Assembly (NCBI RefSeq): GCF_001005215.1
Contig: NZ_LBNQ01000009.1
Coordinates: forward strand, 62,001 to 126,000
Source of the DNA: Lampropedia cohaerens
GTDB lineage: Bacteria > Pseudomonadota > Gammaproteobacteria > Burkholderiales > Burkholderiaceae_C
Reading direction: 5' to 3'
Length of the DNA: 64,000 nucleotides
Shown here piece after piece: positions 1 to 7,142 of the stretch. Made by a program: the position numbers and the translations under genes. Each line of letters starts with the position of its first letter. The first letter of the stretch is position 1. Below the pieces are notes generated by a model. The model was not told the origin of the DNA. It was given only the letters and a program-made list of their open reading frames with translations, and searched no databases.

Positions 1-215
1 AGCTGCTGCCGCTGTCGCAGCTGCGGCAAGGCGGCGGGGACGACGTGTTGCCCCCCGAGGGCCAGCGGCCCTTGCTGCTGTATTGCCAGAGTGGGCGGCG
101 GGCGCTGCAGGCGGCCGAGCTACTGCAGCAGCGCGGCTTTAGCCGTATCGCCCTGCTGGACGGGGGTATCGAGCGCTGGCAGGCAAGCGGTTTGCCCATA
201 GAAAAAAAGCGGTAG
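1..215 (+). CDS. Rhodanese-domain protein, C-terminal part (5' end outside the window)
   Basis: The open frame enters from the left edge (first whole codon at position 3) and stops at TAG 213-215, giving about 70 residues. It contains the rhodanese active-site loop YCQSGRR, whose Cys would carry the persulfide, followed by the usual closing segment with LLDGGIERW. It could be a single-domain sulfurtransferase or the C-terminal rhodanese module of a MoeB/ThiF-type adenylyltransferase, since the rest of the gene is not visible. The fold is clear; the full gene identity is not. Confidence 0.8.
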   Translation, partial: LLPLSQLRQGGGDDVLPPEGQRPLLLYCQSGRRALQAAELLQQRGFSRIALLDGGIERWQASGLPIEKKR

Positions 216-282
216 GCAACATGTGTCCTACCGCTGTAGCGGACGCTGGCATGGCCACGCCTTGCGGTGTGGCCATGGGCCA

Positions 283-711
283 TCATTCGATGGTCAGGCG
301 CTGTGCGTTGGTGGCAGCCTTCTTGGGCAGCGTCAGCGTCAGAATGCCGTTTTCGTACTTGGCTTTTGCCGTTTCCGAGTCGATCTCGGCAGGCAGCTGG
401 ATGGTGCGCGAGACGGCGCCGTAGTAGCGCTCGGTGCGCAGCACGCGTTCATCCTTGGTCTGCACGTCCTGCTGCTTGATTTCTGCACGCAGCGTCACCA
501 CTGCACCGTCGATGGAGACGTTGATGTCCTCCTTCTTCACGCCAGGAATCTCAGCCTGGATGGTGTAGCTGGTTTCGTTTTCCTGCACGTCAATCTTGAT
601 CTGCGCAGGCAGCGGATCGCCATGCAGGGGCCGCACGAAGAAGCCCGGGGAAATGTCTCTGAACAATTCGTCGAACAGATTGCTGGTGCGGTAACTGGTC
701 AATGCACTCAT
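283..711 (-). CDS. Small heat-shock protein, Hsp20/alpha-crystallin family
   Basis: A 142-residue ATP-independent holdase chaperone that would bind unfolding proteins in the cytoplasm. The alpha-crystallin domain covers roughly residues 36-142 and ends with the conserved beta strand around NGILTLTLPKK. I chose the ATG at 709-711 rather than the longer frame to 840 because AAGGAGG lies about 8 nt upstream and the protein then begins with the familiar SALTSYR-type N-terminus. On the same strand a perfect sigma-32-like -35 element CTTGAAA lies at 817-823, but I see no convincing -10. A 10-bp inverted repeat sits in the putative 5' leader at 759-783. Confidence 0.9.
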   Translation of the reverse strand: MSALTSYRTSNLFDELFRDISPGFFVRPLHGDPLPAQIKIDVQENETSYTIQAEIPGVKKEDINVSIDGAVVTLRAEIKQQDVQTKDERVLRTERYYGAVSRTIQLPAEIDSETAKAKYENGILTLTLPKKAATNAQRLTIE

Positions 712-758
712 CTTCCATCCTCCTTCTTGAACAAGCGTGTTATGGCTTATCAACCAGT

Positions 759-783
759 GGCGCAATTCCTTGTGAATTGCACC
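759..783. repeat. Inverted repeat in the hsp20 leader
   Basis: GGCGCAATTC (759-768) and GAATTGCACC (774-783) pair with one wobble around a 5-nt loop. The repeat lies about 50 nt upstream of the hsp20 start codon. It could be an operator or a leader-RNA stem such as a temperature-sensing structure. It does not itself cover the ribosome binding site. Confidence 0.45.
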
Positions 784-855
784 CCGTTGCCAATCACGTA
801 GCTGCGCTGCGGTAAATTTCAAGAGGAGAGGCGGGAACAAAAGCGATCGGCGCGG

Positions 856-1746
856 TCATTCGGGCTGGCCAGGCAGGGGCAGGGTACTGATCTCCTGCAG
901 CAAGGCCAGCAATTGCCGGGCCGCGTTGTCGACCAGCGCCTGGCCCTTCTCGGGCGTTGCTGCTGCGGCGTTGCCGGCGGCGCCGCAGGCGTTGTAGTCC
1001 TCCATCATCCAGCCCAGCTTGGCGCTGCGCCCGTTGCCGGCCACAGGGTACGCGCGCGCGCGCGTTTCACTGTTGGAGCGAAAGTGCGCCGCCTGTTGCA
1101 TGTCGACCAGTTCCGGATGCAAGTGCAGCAGGATGGCGGTTTCCTCCTCGCCGGCGTGCACGCCAAAGCGTTGCTCCCACGCGCTGGTCTGCAGCGCTGG
1201 CGCATCGCCGCGCGGCAGGTTGAACCAGTGGCAGCTGTAGACCAGCAGGCCGTGTGCACGGCGCAGCTCGCGGGCAACCATGTCCATTGGCGCGACATGG
1301 CCGCCGTGGCTGTTGAACAGCAGCAGGCGCCGCACGCCAGCAGCGGCCACGCTTGCGCCGATGTCGCGCCACAGCGCCAGCACGGTGTTGGCAGACAGCG
1401 TCAGCGTGCCTGGGAAGCTGGCATGTTCGGGGCTGTAACCCACGGGTTGCAGGGGCAAGAACAGTGCCGGCGGGCGCTCCGCCTGTGGCATCGCCTGCAG
1501 CCGTTGCAGCGCACACGCGACGATGCCATCGGTGATCGCGCTGTCTACCATCAGCGGCAGGTGGGGGCCGTGCTGCTCGGTCGCCCCCAGCGGCAGCACG
1601 GCCACCGTGCGCCTGAGCAACTGCGTGCCCTGGCGCAGCTGGAAGTCACGCGTGCCCAGATCGGCCCAGCGGTGGTGGGGCCAGAAGGCAGGCTCTGCGT
1701 CTTGCGAAGGGGGCAGGGGCGGCGAAGCAGGCTCGAAATGTGACAT
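856..1746 (-). CDS. Creatininase-family metal-dependent amidohydrolase
   Basis: A 296-residue member of the creatininase/MftE-like amidohydrolase family, which hydrolyses cyclic or linear amides with two metal ions. The metal-ligand motifs are present in order: LGATEQHGPHLP with Glu and His, MVDSA with Asp, FNSHGGH with His, and HAGEEETA with Glu. The first 25 residues are Pro-rich and probably a disordered extension. The gene is divergent from dsbD with about 130 bp between the start codons. The substrate is unknown; true creatinine hydrolysis should not be assumed because the family is functionally broad. Confidence 0.85.
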   Translation of the reverse strand: MSHFEPASPPLPPSQDAEPAFWPHHRWADLGTRDFQLRQGTQLLRRTVAVLPLGATEQHGPHLPLMVDSAITDGIVACALQRLQAMPQAERPPALFLPLQPVGYSPEHASFPGTLTLSANTVLALWRDIGASVAAAGVRRLLLFNSHGGHVAPMDMVARELRRAHGLLVYSCHWFNLPRGDAPALQTSAWEQRFGVHAGEEETAILLHLHPELVDMQQAAHFRSNSETRARAYPVAGNGRSAKLGWMMEDYNACGAAGNAAAATPEKGQALVDNAARQLLALLQEISTLPLPGQPE

Positions 1747-1877
1747 GGCCGCATTATGCGGAACCTGCGGCCATTTGGCGTCTCAGAAACTCCTTTGTAT
1801 GTGCAGCGTTGCAACTGACGCGGCTTGCGCGCTGCTTGCTGTGTGATCGGCCGGCCCGCGGGGCGCAGGAATCGATC

Positions 1878-4298
1878 ATGCGCAGGTTCTCGGATAATGA
1901 CCGGTTGGCAACTTTGGAAGTGAGCGCGGTGAAACATCTGGCAGGGATAGATCAGGCAGGCCGCTGCAGGCGGTGGGCCGCCACATGGGCGGTATGGCTG
2001 CTGCTGTGGAGCGCCCTTCTTTGGGGCGCAGCGCCTGCCGGTGCCACTGCGCTGCTGGCATCAGCAGGATCGGGCCCTGCCGCGGGGGAGGCGTTGGATG
2101 GGGCGGTTGTCGTCACCCCACGGGTGCGCGCGGAGCTGGTGGCCCATGCTCCTCAGGGCGTTGTGGCGGGGCAGTCCTTTCAGCTGGGCCTGCTGTTTGA
2201 GCATGCGCCAGGCTGGCACACCTATTGGCGCAACCCCGGTGATTCCGGCATGGCCACCGAGTTGCATTGGCAGCTTCCGCCCGGGCTGCAGGCCGAGGAC
2301 ATCGCCTGGCCCGTGCCGATGAAGCTGCGCATTGGCGAACTGGCCAACTACGGTTATGAGCAGCGCGTGCTGTTGCCCGTGACGGTCCACGTGCCGCCAG
2401 ACTGGCAGCCAGCGGCGGCAGCGCCTGCGCGCCTGTTCTCTACCGAGCCGCAGCAGCTGCAGGTGCGTCTTGAGGCGACTTGGCTGGTATGCAAGCTCGA
2501 ATGCATCCCGGAGCAGGGCAGTTTCGTGCTGGATGTGCCCTTGCAGGGCTCAACCTCCCTGTTTGCGCAGGACTTCGCGCGCGCCAGCGCCGCACAACCG
2601 GTGGTGTTGGACGCTGCAGGCAGCTTTGCGGCCGCTGAAGGTGGGCGCCTGAGACTGCGGCTGCGGGGCTTGCCGCCGGTATTGCAGGGCGAGCAGCTGG
2701 AGGTGTTCTTCGAGCAGCCCTTCGTCATTGAGCATGGCGCGCGCGCGCAGGCTGGCTGGCAGCAGCAATGGGATGGCGCAGACTGGGTGGCGGACTTGCC
2801 GCTGTCTGCTCAGCGTGCGGCAAGTCCGGAAAAGCTGGCACTGGTGATCACCCGCCTTGCGCGCAGCGAGAGTGGGAACTGGGATCCGCTGACGCACGAT
2901 GATGCCCGGCCGCGCGGCTGGCGCGTGGTCGTTCCTGTCACTGCAGGCTGGGAGCAGGTGGCTCAGGATGTGGCGCCATCGCCCGAGCTGCTGCGCGCAT
3001 TGGCGCAGAACCAGGTCAACGTCGCTTCAGTGCAGGGCGCGCAGGCCGGCTGGTCCTGGCGGCACTGGCTGGGCTTGCTGGCCTTGGCACTGGCGGGTGG
3101 AGCGTTGCTGAATTTGATGCCGTGCGTATTTCCCGTGCTGGCGATCAAGGCGCTCGGGGTGGCGCGCCACGGCGGATCGCGTGCGGCGCAGCATTGCGCG
3201 GCGCTGGCCTACGGCGGTGGAGTGGTGCTGTCGTTCGGCGTGCTGGGCGCGGCGGTGCTGGGATTGCGTGCCGCAGGCATGCAGCTGGGCTGGGGCTTTC
3301 AGCTGCAGTCGCCCTGGTTTGTGGCGGCACTGGCGCTGCTGTTCATGCTGATCGGTCTGGCGTTGCTGGGTGTCTTTGCCATCGGCTGGTGGCTGCCGGC
3401 GCAACTGCAGGGCGGGGCGCCCGCGCGGCAGTCGCCACTGTGGCAATCGTTTGCGACCGGCGTGTTGGCGGTGCTGGTGGCGTCACCGTGCACCGGACCG
3501 TTCATGGGTGCGGCGCTGGGCGCCACGCTGACTTTGCCTGCTGCCGCGGCCATGGCGGTATTCGTGGCGCTGGGGCTTGGTCTGGCGCTGCCGTTCATGC
3601 TGCTGGTGTGGTTCCCGCCGCTGCTGAATCGGCTGCCCCGGCCGGGCGCGTGGATGGAGACATTCCGCAACGCCATGGCCTTTCCGATGTTTGCCACTGT
3701 AGCCTGGCTGCTGTGGGTGCTGGGGCAGCAGATAGGCATCAACGGCATGGTGGCATGGATGTTCGCCCTGTGGGCCGTGGCATTCGCACTGTGGCTGTGG
3801 AGCCGGCGCCCTACCGGCAGTGCTGCGGGTCGGCTTGTCTGGCTGCTGGCAGTGCTGGTGCCGCTGCTGATCGGCGCGTGGGCGGCGCAGCAGTTCGCGC
3901 AAGCCGCGCAGGCGCCAGCGCCTGCTGCTCAGGCGGTGCAAGCGCAGCAGGGCAGCTGGCAGCCATGGTCGGCACAGCAACAGGCCGAAGCTTTGCGCAG
4001 CGGTCAGCCGGTATTCGTTGATTTCACGGCAAGCTGGTGCATCACCTGCCAGTACAACAAGATGACCACGCTGTCCGATCCGCAGGTGCTTGCGGCATTT
4101 GGAGCCGCCAATGTGCGGCTGCTGCGCGCTGACTGGACGCGCCAAAATCCCGCCATCACCGCCGAGTTGCAGGCGCTGGGCCGTACCGGGGTGCCAACCT
4201 ATGCGCTGCATGTGCCGGGCCAGTCCGTACAGGTGCTGGCAGAGATACTGGACAGGGATGCTTTGCTGACGCAGTTGCGGGCATTGCGCAAGCAGTAG
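1878..4298 (+). CDS. dsbD: Protein-disulfide reductase of the DsbD/ScsB type
   Basis: An inner-membrane protein that carries electrons from cytoplasmic thioredoxin to periplasmic thiol proteins. About 806 residues. A signal or membrane segment lies at residues 33-55. A periplasmic alpha-like region contains the pair in WLVCKLECIPEQG. The multi-pass beta domain has its redox cysteines in LMPCVFP and ASPCTGPF. The C-terminal thioredoxin-like domain has WCITC near residue 720. The N-terminal region with GWHTYWRNPGDSG resembles ScsB-type members more than E. coli DsbD. The start is uncertain: ATG 1878 follows a weak AGGA, and an in-frame GTG at 1929 follows GGAAG. It is divergent from the creatininase gene. 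Confidence 0.9.
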   Translation: MRRFSDNDRLATLEVSAVKHLAGIDQAGRCRRWAATWAVWLLLWSALLWGAAPAGATALLASAGSGPAAGEALDGAVVVTPRVRAELVAHAPQGVVAGQSFQLGLLFEHAPGWHTYWRNPGDSGMATELHWQLPPGLQAEDIAWPVPMKLRIGELANYGYEQRVLLPVTVHVPPDWQPAAAAPARLFSTEPQQLQVRLEATWLVCKLECIPEQGSFVLDVPLQGSTSLFAQDFARASAAQPVVLDAAGSFAAAEGGRLRLRLRGLPPVLQGEQLEVFFEQPFVIEHGARAQAGWQQQWDGADWVADLPLSAQRAASPEKLALVITRLARSESGNWDPLTHDDARPRGWRVVVPVTAGWEQVAQDVAPSPELLRALAQNQVNVASVQGAQAGWSWRHWLGLLALALAGGALLNLMPCVFPVLAIKALGVARHGGSRAAQHCAALAYGGGVVLSFGVLGAAVLGLRAAGMQLGWGFQLQSPWFVAALALLFMLIGLALLGVFAIGWWLPAQLQGGAPARQSPLWQSFATGVLAVLVASPCTGPFMGAALGATLTLPAAAAMAVFVALGLGLALPFMLLVWFPPLLNRLPRPGAWMETFRNAMAFPMFATVAWLLWVLGQQIGINGMVAWMFALWAVAFALWLWSRRPTGSAAGRLVWLLAVLVPLLIGAWAAQQFAQAAQAPAPAAQAVQAQQGSWQPWSAQQQAEALRSGQPVFVDFTASWCITCQYNKMTTLSDPQVLAAFGAANVRLLRADWTRQNPAITAELQALGRTGVPTYALHVPGQSVQVLAEILDRDALLTQLRALRKQ

Positions 4299-4400
4299 TT
4301 GCGGCACATTCCTGGCACATCGGAAGCCCAAAACGTGCGTAAAATCGCTTGCCTCTGCCAATCAAGTCACTGTGTAAGTTTTTGATTTGCAGGGAAATTC

Positions 4401-4476
4401 TGGTGCGGCTGGTAGGAATCGAACCTACGACCCTTGGCTTCGGAGGCCAATACTCTATCCACTGAGCTACAGCCGC
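4401..4476 (-). tRNA. tRNA-Arg (anticodon CCG)
   Basis: The 76-nt reverse complement folds as a cloverleaf. The acceptor stem GCGGCTG pairs with CAGCCGC. The D arm reads TAGCTCAGTGG. The anticodon stem TTGGC/GCCAA encloses the loop CTCCGAA with anticodon CCG. The T arm contains GGTTCGATTCC. A CCA end is encoded. It decodes the Arg codon CGG. Confidence 0.98.
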
Positions 4477-4631
4477 AATGCCAAGCACCGGCAGGCTGCT
4501 GCGCGCAAGGTGCTTGACGAACATGCGATTATTACATGTTCTGCCTCTTTAACTTCTGACAATGCGTATCGGCTCGTTTGCGGGCCGGTGCCTTGCGCGC
4601 CGCGCCGTGGTGCGGCCGCTCTGAGACCATC

Positions 4632-5615
4632 ATGAAACTGGCTTTGATTGTGTTGGCGACCTTGGTTGCCGGTGTCGGCAGCGTGTGGGTGGCCGCAACG
4701 TTGATTCGCGTCGGCTTCGGCCGCGCTGATTCGCGTATACAAACCCATCATTTGCTCAGCTTTGCCGCGGGCGCGTTGCTGGCGACCGCCTTTGTCCATC
4801 TGCTGCCTGAAGCCATGGAAGGCACGGTCGATAGCCACGTGCTGTTTCCGGTATTGCTGGGCGGTCTGGTGGTGTTCTTCCTGCTGGACAAGGCGGAGCT
4901 GTGGCACCACGGCCACGAGCACGGCCTGCCTGAGTCGGTCGGTCGGCACGGCCATGCTGGAGATGGTCACGCGCACCACGATATTGCCCATGGGCACCAC
5001 CATCATCATCACGGCTCGCAGCGCAGTGGTGCGTGGGCCGTGCTGACGGGTGATAGTGTGCATTGCTTTGGCGACGGGATATTGATCGCCTCGGCCTTCC
5101 TGGTGGACTGGCGCATTGGTATTCTGGCCGCGCTGTCGGTGTTGGCGCATGAGGTGCCGCACCACATCGGTGATCTGATCGTGCTGATGGTGGCCAGCAA
5201 GGGCTCGGCCGCAGATCGGCGCAGGATTGCCCTGGTCAAGGTCTCGATTGCTGGCGCCGTGACCATGCTTGGGGGATTGTCCGGCTACTTGCTGCTGGGG
5301 TTTCTTGACCGTGCCTGGCTGCCGTACTTTCTTGTCGTGGCAGCCAGCAGCTTCATCTATGTCGCCCTGGCGGATCTGATCCCGCAGCTACAGCTGCAGC
5401 TGTCTGCGCGGCAGACCGCGATGCAGGTGGTATGGTTGCTTGCTGGCATGGCGCTGGTCACTGGCGTCAGTACGCTGCTGCACCAGGGCCATGCGCACGG
5501 CCATGCGCACGGCCATGTGCATGGCGAGGATGCCACTGCGCTGGAGAGTTTCCGCCAGCATCCGTTGCACATTGAGAGGCTGCGCCCGGCACCGGCGCCG
5601 GTTGACGCACAGTAG
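4632..5615 (+). CDS. ZIP-family divalent metal transporter
   Basis: A 327-residue inner-membrane importer-type protein of the ZIP (Zrt/Irt-like) family, probably for zinc or another divalent metal. It has about eight hydrophobic segments. The binuclear metal-site helices are visible: TM4 with SVHCFGDG and TM5 with HEVPHHIGD. A cytoplasmic loop around residues 90-125 is very His-rich, including a run of six His, and a second His-rich stretch lies near the C-terminus. The start is ATG 4632; the longer frame from 4578 has no support. It lies just upstream of corA, so two metal transporters adjoin, although an independent leader separates them. Confidence 0.92.
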   Translation: MKLALIVLATLVAGVGSVWVAATLIRVGFGRADSRIQTHHLLSFAAGALLATAFVHLLPEAMEGTVDSHVLFPVLLGGLVVFFLLDKAELWHHGHEHGLPESVGRHGHAGDGHAHHDIAHGHHHHHHGSQRSGAWAVLTGDSVHCFGDGILIASAFLVDWRIGILAALSVLAHEVPHHIGDLIVLMVASKGSAADRRRIALVKVSIAGAVTMLGGLSGYLLLGFLDRAWLPYFLVVAASSFIYVALADLIPQLQLQLSARQTAMQVVWLLAGMALVTGVSTLLHQGHAHGHAHGHVHGEDATALESFRQHPLHIERLRPAPAPVDAQ

Positions 5616-5694
5616 CCAACGGTGCGACGCGGATGGCTGGCGATAACGCCTTGTCGGGCGATAATCCGGTCTGCAGATCGGGCACAATCCGACG

Positions 5695-5735
5695 CGCATG
5701 CACTTGGATGGTGCATGCGGCGCGACACAATCCGA
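5695..5735 (+). promoter_or_regulatory. Candidate corA promoter region with inverted and direct repeats
   Basis: A perfect 9-bp inverted repeat pairs 5695-5703 with 5711-5719 around a 7-nt spacer. The 10-mer CACAATCCGA occurs at 5683-5692 and again at 5726-5735. A weak sigma-70 match is TTGGAT (5704-5709), 16 bp, CACAAT (5726-5731). The inverted repeat overlaps the -35 position and could be an operator. The promoter call is tentative. Confidence 0.35.
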
Positions 5736-5757
5736 ACTTTCTGGAGTGACGAACACC

Positions 5758-5781
5758 ATGGAAACCTACCCGAGTCGGTAG
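5758..5781 (+). CDS. Candidate corA leader peptide (METYPSR)
   Basis: A seven-codon ORF, ATG at 5758 and TAG at 5779-5781, has a GGAG ribosome-binding sequence at 5743-5746, 11 nt before the ATG. Its last codons and stop lie inside a hairpin whose 3' strand (5777-5781) is also the 5' strand of a much longer stem. This placement is what a leader ORF that senses or blocks RNA folding would look like. The Salmonella corA leader is known to carry a short ORF (corL) tied to Rho-dependent termination; the peptide here is different and the parallel is inference. Confidence 0.45.
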   Translation: METYPSR

Positions 5782-5840
5782 CTTTCAGCCCCTTGACACG
5801 TTGACGTCGCATGAAACGTGGCCATGGCGCTGAAAGCACC
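5766..5840 (+). promoter_or_regulatory. Structured corA leader with mutually exclusive stems
   Basis: Stem A pairs CTACC (5766-5770) with GGTAG (5777-5781). Stem B pairs 5777-5791 with 5826-5840 and includes the perfect nine pairs GCTTTCAGC (5781-5789) and GCTGAAAGC (5829-5837), plus GGT/ACC and CC/GG at its ends. A and B share 5777-5781 and cannot form together. Inside B, CACGTT (5797-5802) pairs with AACGTG (5815-5820). Downstream, about 5848-5875 is C/U-rich with little structure before the corA ribosome binding site, as a Rho-loading segment might be. Confidence 0.55.
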
Positions 5841-5887
5841 TTGAAAACCAGTTTCTCCCCAAACCGTCATCTTGCAAGGAGCACGCC

Positions 5888-6871
5888 ATGCTCAACGTAT
5901 TCACTCTGGTCAACGGCCGTCTGGTGCAAAAGGACATCGAGACGCTGCACGATCTGGCCCAGGTTCAGCCGGTCTGGGTGGACATGGAGTCGCCCACCGA
6001 GGAAGAGAAGTTCTGGGTCAAGCAGCACTTCTCGCTGCTGATTCCGGACGATGCGGTGGACGATGACCTGGAGGAGTCCGCGCGCTTCTATGAGGAAGAC
6101 AACGGCGAGATGCATATCCGCAACGACTTTCTCATTGATGATGATGACCCGCGTTACGTGCGCGTGGCCTTCATCATGAATCTCAGCAATGCCAGCCTGC
6201 GCAGCCACAACGTGCTGTTTTCCATCCGCGAGGACGACGTGCCGGTGTTTCGCCTGTTTCGCCTGCGCGCGCGGCGCGTGCCGGGGCTGATTGCCGACTG
6301 CAAGGAAGTGCTGCTCAACCTGCTCGATACCGATGCCGAGTACTGTGCCGATACGCTCGAAGGCATTTACGACGAGCTGAATGCGGCCAGCCAGCGCATT
6401 CTCTCGGGCGAGGTCAACGACTCCGACGCGGCGGCGGTGCTGGGCAGCATTGCGCGTCACGAGGATCTCAACGGCAAGGTGCGCCGCAACGTGATGGAAA
6501 CGCGCCGCGCGGTGAGCTTTCTCATGCGCAGCAAGGTGCTCAGTGCCGAGCAGTTCGAGGATGCGCGCCAGATCCTGCGCGACATCGAGTCGCTGGACAA
6601 CCACACGGCGTTTCTGTTTGACAAGATCAACTTCCTGATGGATGCGACGGTCGGCTTCATCAACCTCAACCAGAGCAAGATCATCAAGCTGTTCTCGGTG
6701 GCCAGCGTGGCGCTGCTGCCGCCGACGCTGGTGGCCAGCGTCTATGGCATGAATTTCCAGTTCATGCCCGAGCTGAACTGGCGCTTGGGCTATCCGTTTG
6801 CGCTGGCGCTGATGGTGGCCAGCGCGGTTGGCCCCATGCTGTATTTCCGCAGCAAGGGCTGGCTGAAGTAG
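5888..6871 (+). CDS. corA: CorA-family magnesium/cobalt channel
   Basis: A 327-residue homopentameric divalent cation channel. It has the long N-terminal cytoplasmic alpha/beta and stalk-helix region, then two C-terminal transmembrane helices. The first ends with the family signature YGMNF, and the loop motif MPELNW follows. The C-terminus is basic (FRSKGWLK). The start ATG 5888 has AAGGAG 8 nt upstream. The 130-nt leader before it is highly structured and holds a short ORF, suggesting control of expression by leader-peptide translation. Mg2+ is the usual substrate; Co2+ or Ni2+ uptake is also known in the family. Confidence 0.95.
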   Translation: MLNVFTLVNGRLVQKDIETLHDLAQVQPVWVDMESPTEEEKFWVKQHFSLLIPDDAVDDDLEESARFYEEDNGEMHIRNDFLIDDDDPRYVRVAFIMNLSNASLRSHNVLFSIREDDVPVFRLFRLRARRVPGLIADCKEVLLNLLDTDAEYCADTLEGIYDELNAASQRILSGEVNDSDAAAVLGSIARHEDLNGKVRRNVMETRRAVSFLMRSKVLSAEQFEDARQILRDIESLDNHTAFLFDKINFLMDATVGFINLNQSKIIKLFSVASVALLPPTLVASVYGMNFQFMPELNWRLGYPFALALMVASAVGPMLYFRSKGWLK

Positions 6872-6980
6872 ACGTTTCACCGGCAGAGGCGTTGTCGCAC
6901 AGCGCAAGCGCGGCTTGCAATTGCGCCATCGGCCCCCCATCTGCCAATGCCTTGGCTGTCGCGGTTGGATGGCCTGCCGC

Positions 6981-6986
6981 TAGAAT
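6981..6986 (+). promoter_or_regulatory. Candidate secA -10 element
   Basis: TAGAAT at 6981-6986 is a typical -10 hexamer. The -35 region is poor (TGTCGC at an 18-bp spacing). It would give a leader of about 150 nt ahead of secA. Confidence 0.35.
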
Positions 6987-7100
6987 GCATGTTGCCTTCG
7001 GGGCCGTCAGGCTCCCGCAAAGGCGGCCGGCGCTGGCTGATGACACCAAGTTGTAACAATTGCCGGCCAACCTGTTTGGGATTTCTTTACTTGCAACACA

Positions 7101-7141
7101 CCGCTGCCGCCTAGACATGGCGGTGGGCGGCCGACTTTTTT
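7101..7141 (+). terminator. Terminator-like hairpin directly before the secA start
   Basis: CCGCTGCCGCC (7101-7111) pairs with GGCGGTGGGCGG (7119-7130) around a 7-nt loop, with two wobble pairs and one bulge. Six T follow at 7136-7141, and the secA ATG begins at 7143. The hairpin absorbs the only purine-rich sequence near the start codon, so it may limit translation or cause attenuation. Confidence 0.45.
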
Positions 7142-7142
7142 C

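Noticed and set aside
5683-5735. Direct repeat CACAATCCGA (5683 and 5726) as an operator pair
   Set aside because: The 43-bp spacing is not a multiple of helical turns and one copy coincides with the putative -10; kept only as a note in the corA promoter entry.
6985-7116. Two short ORFs in the secA leader (ATG 6985 and ATG 6989), considered as SecM-like arrest peptides
   Set aside because: Both start inside or next to the -10 hexamer, have no ribosome binding site and show no arrest-like or signal-like sequence.
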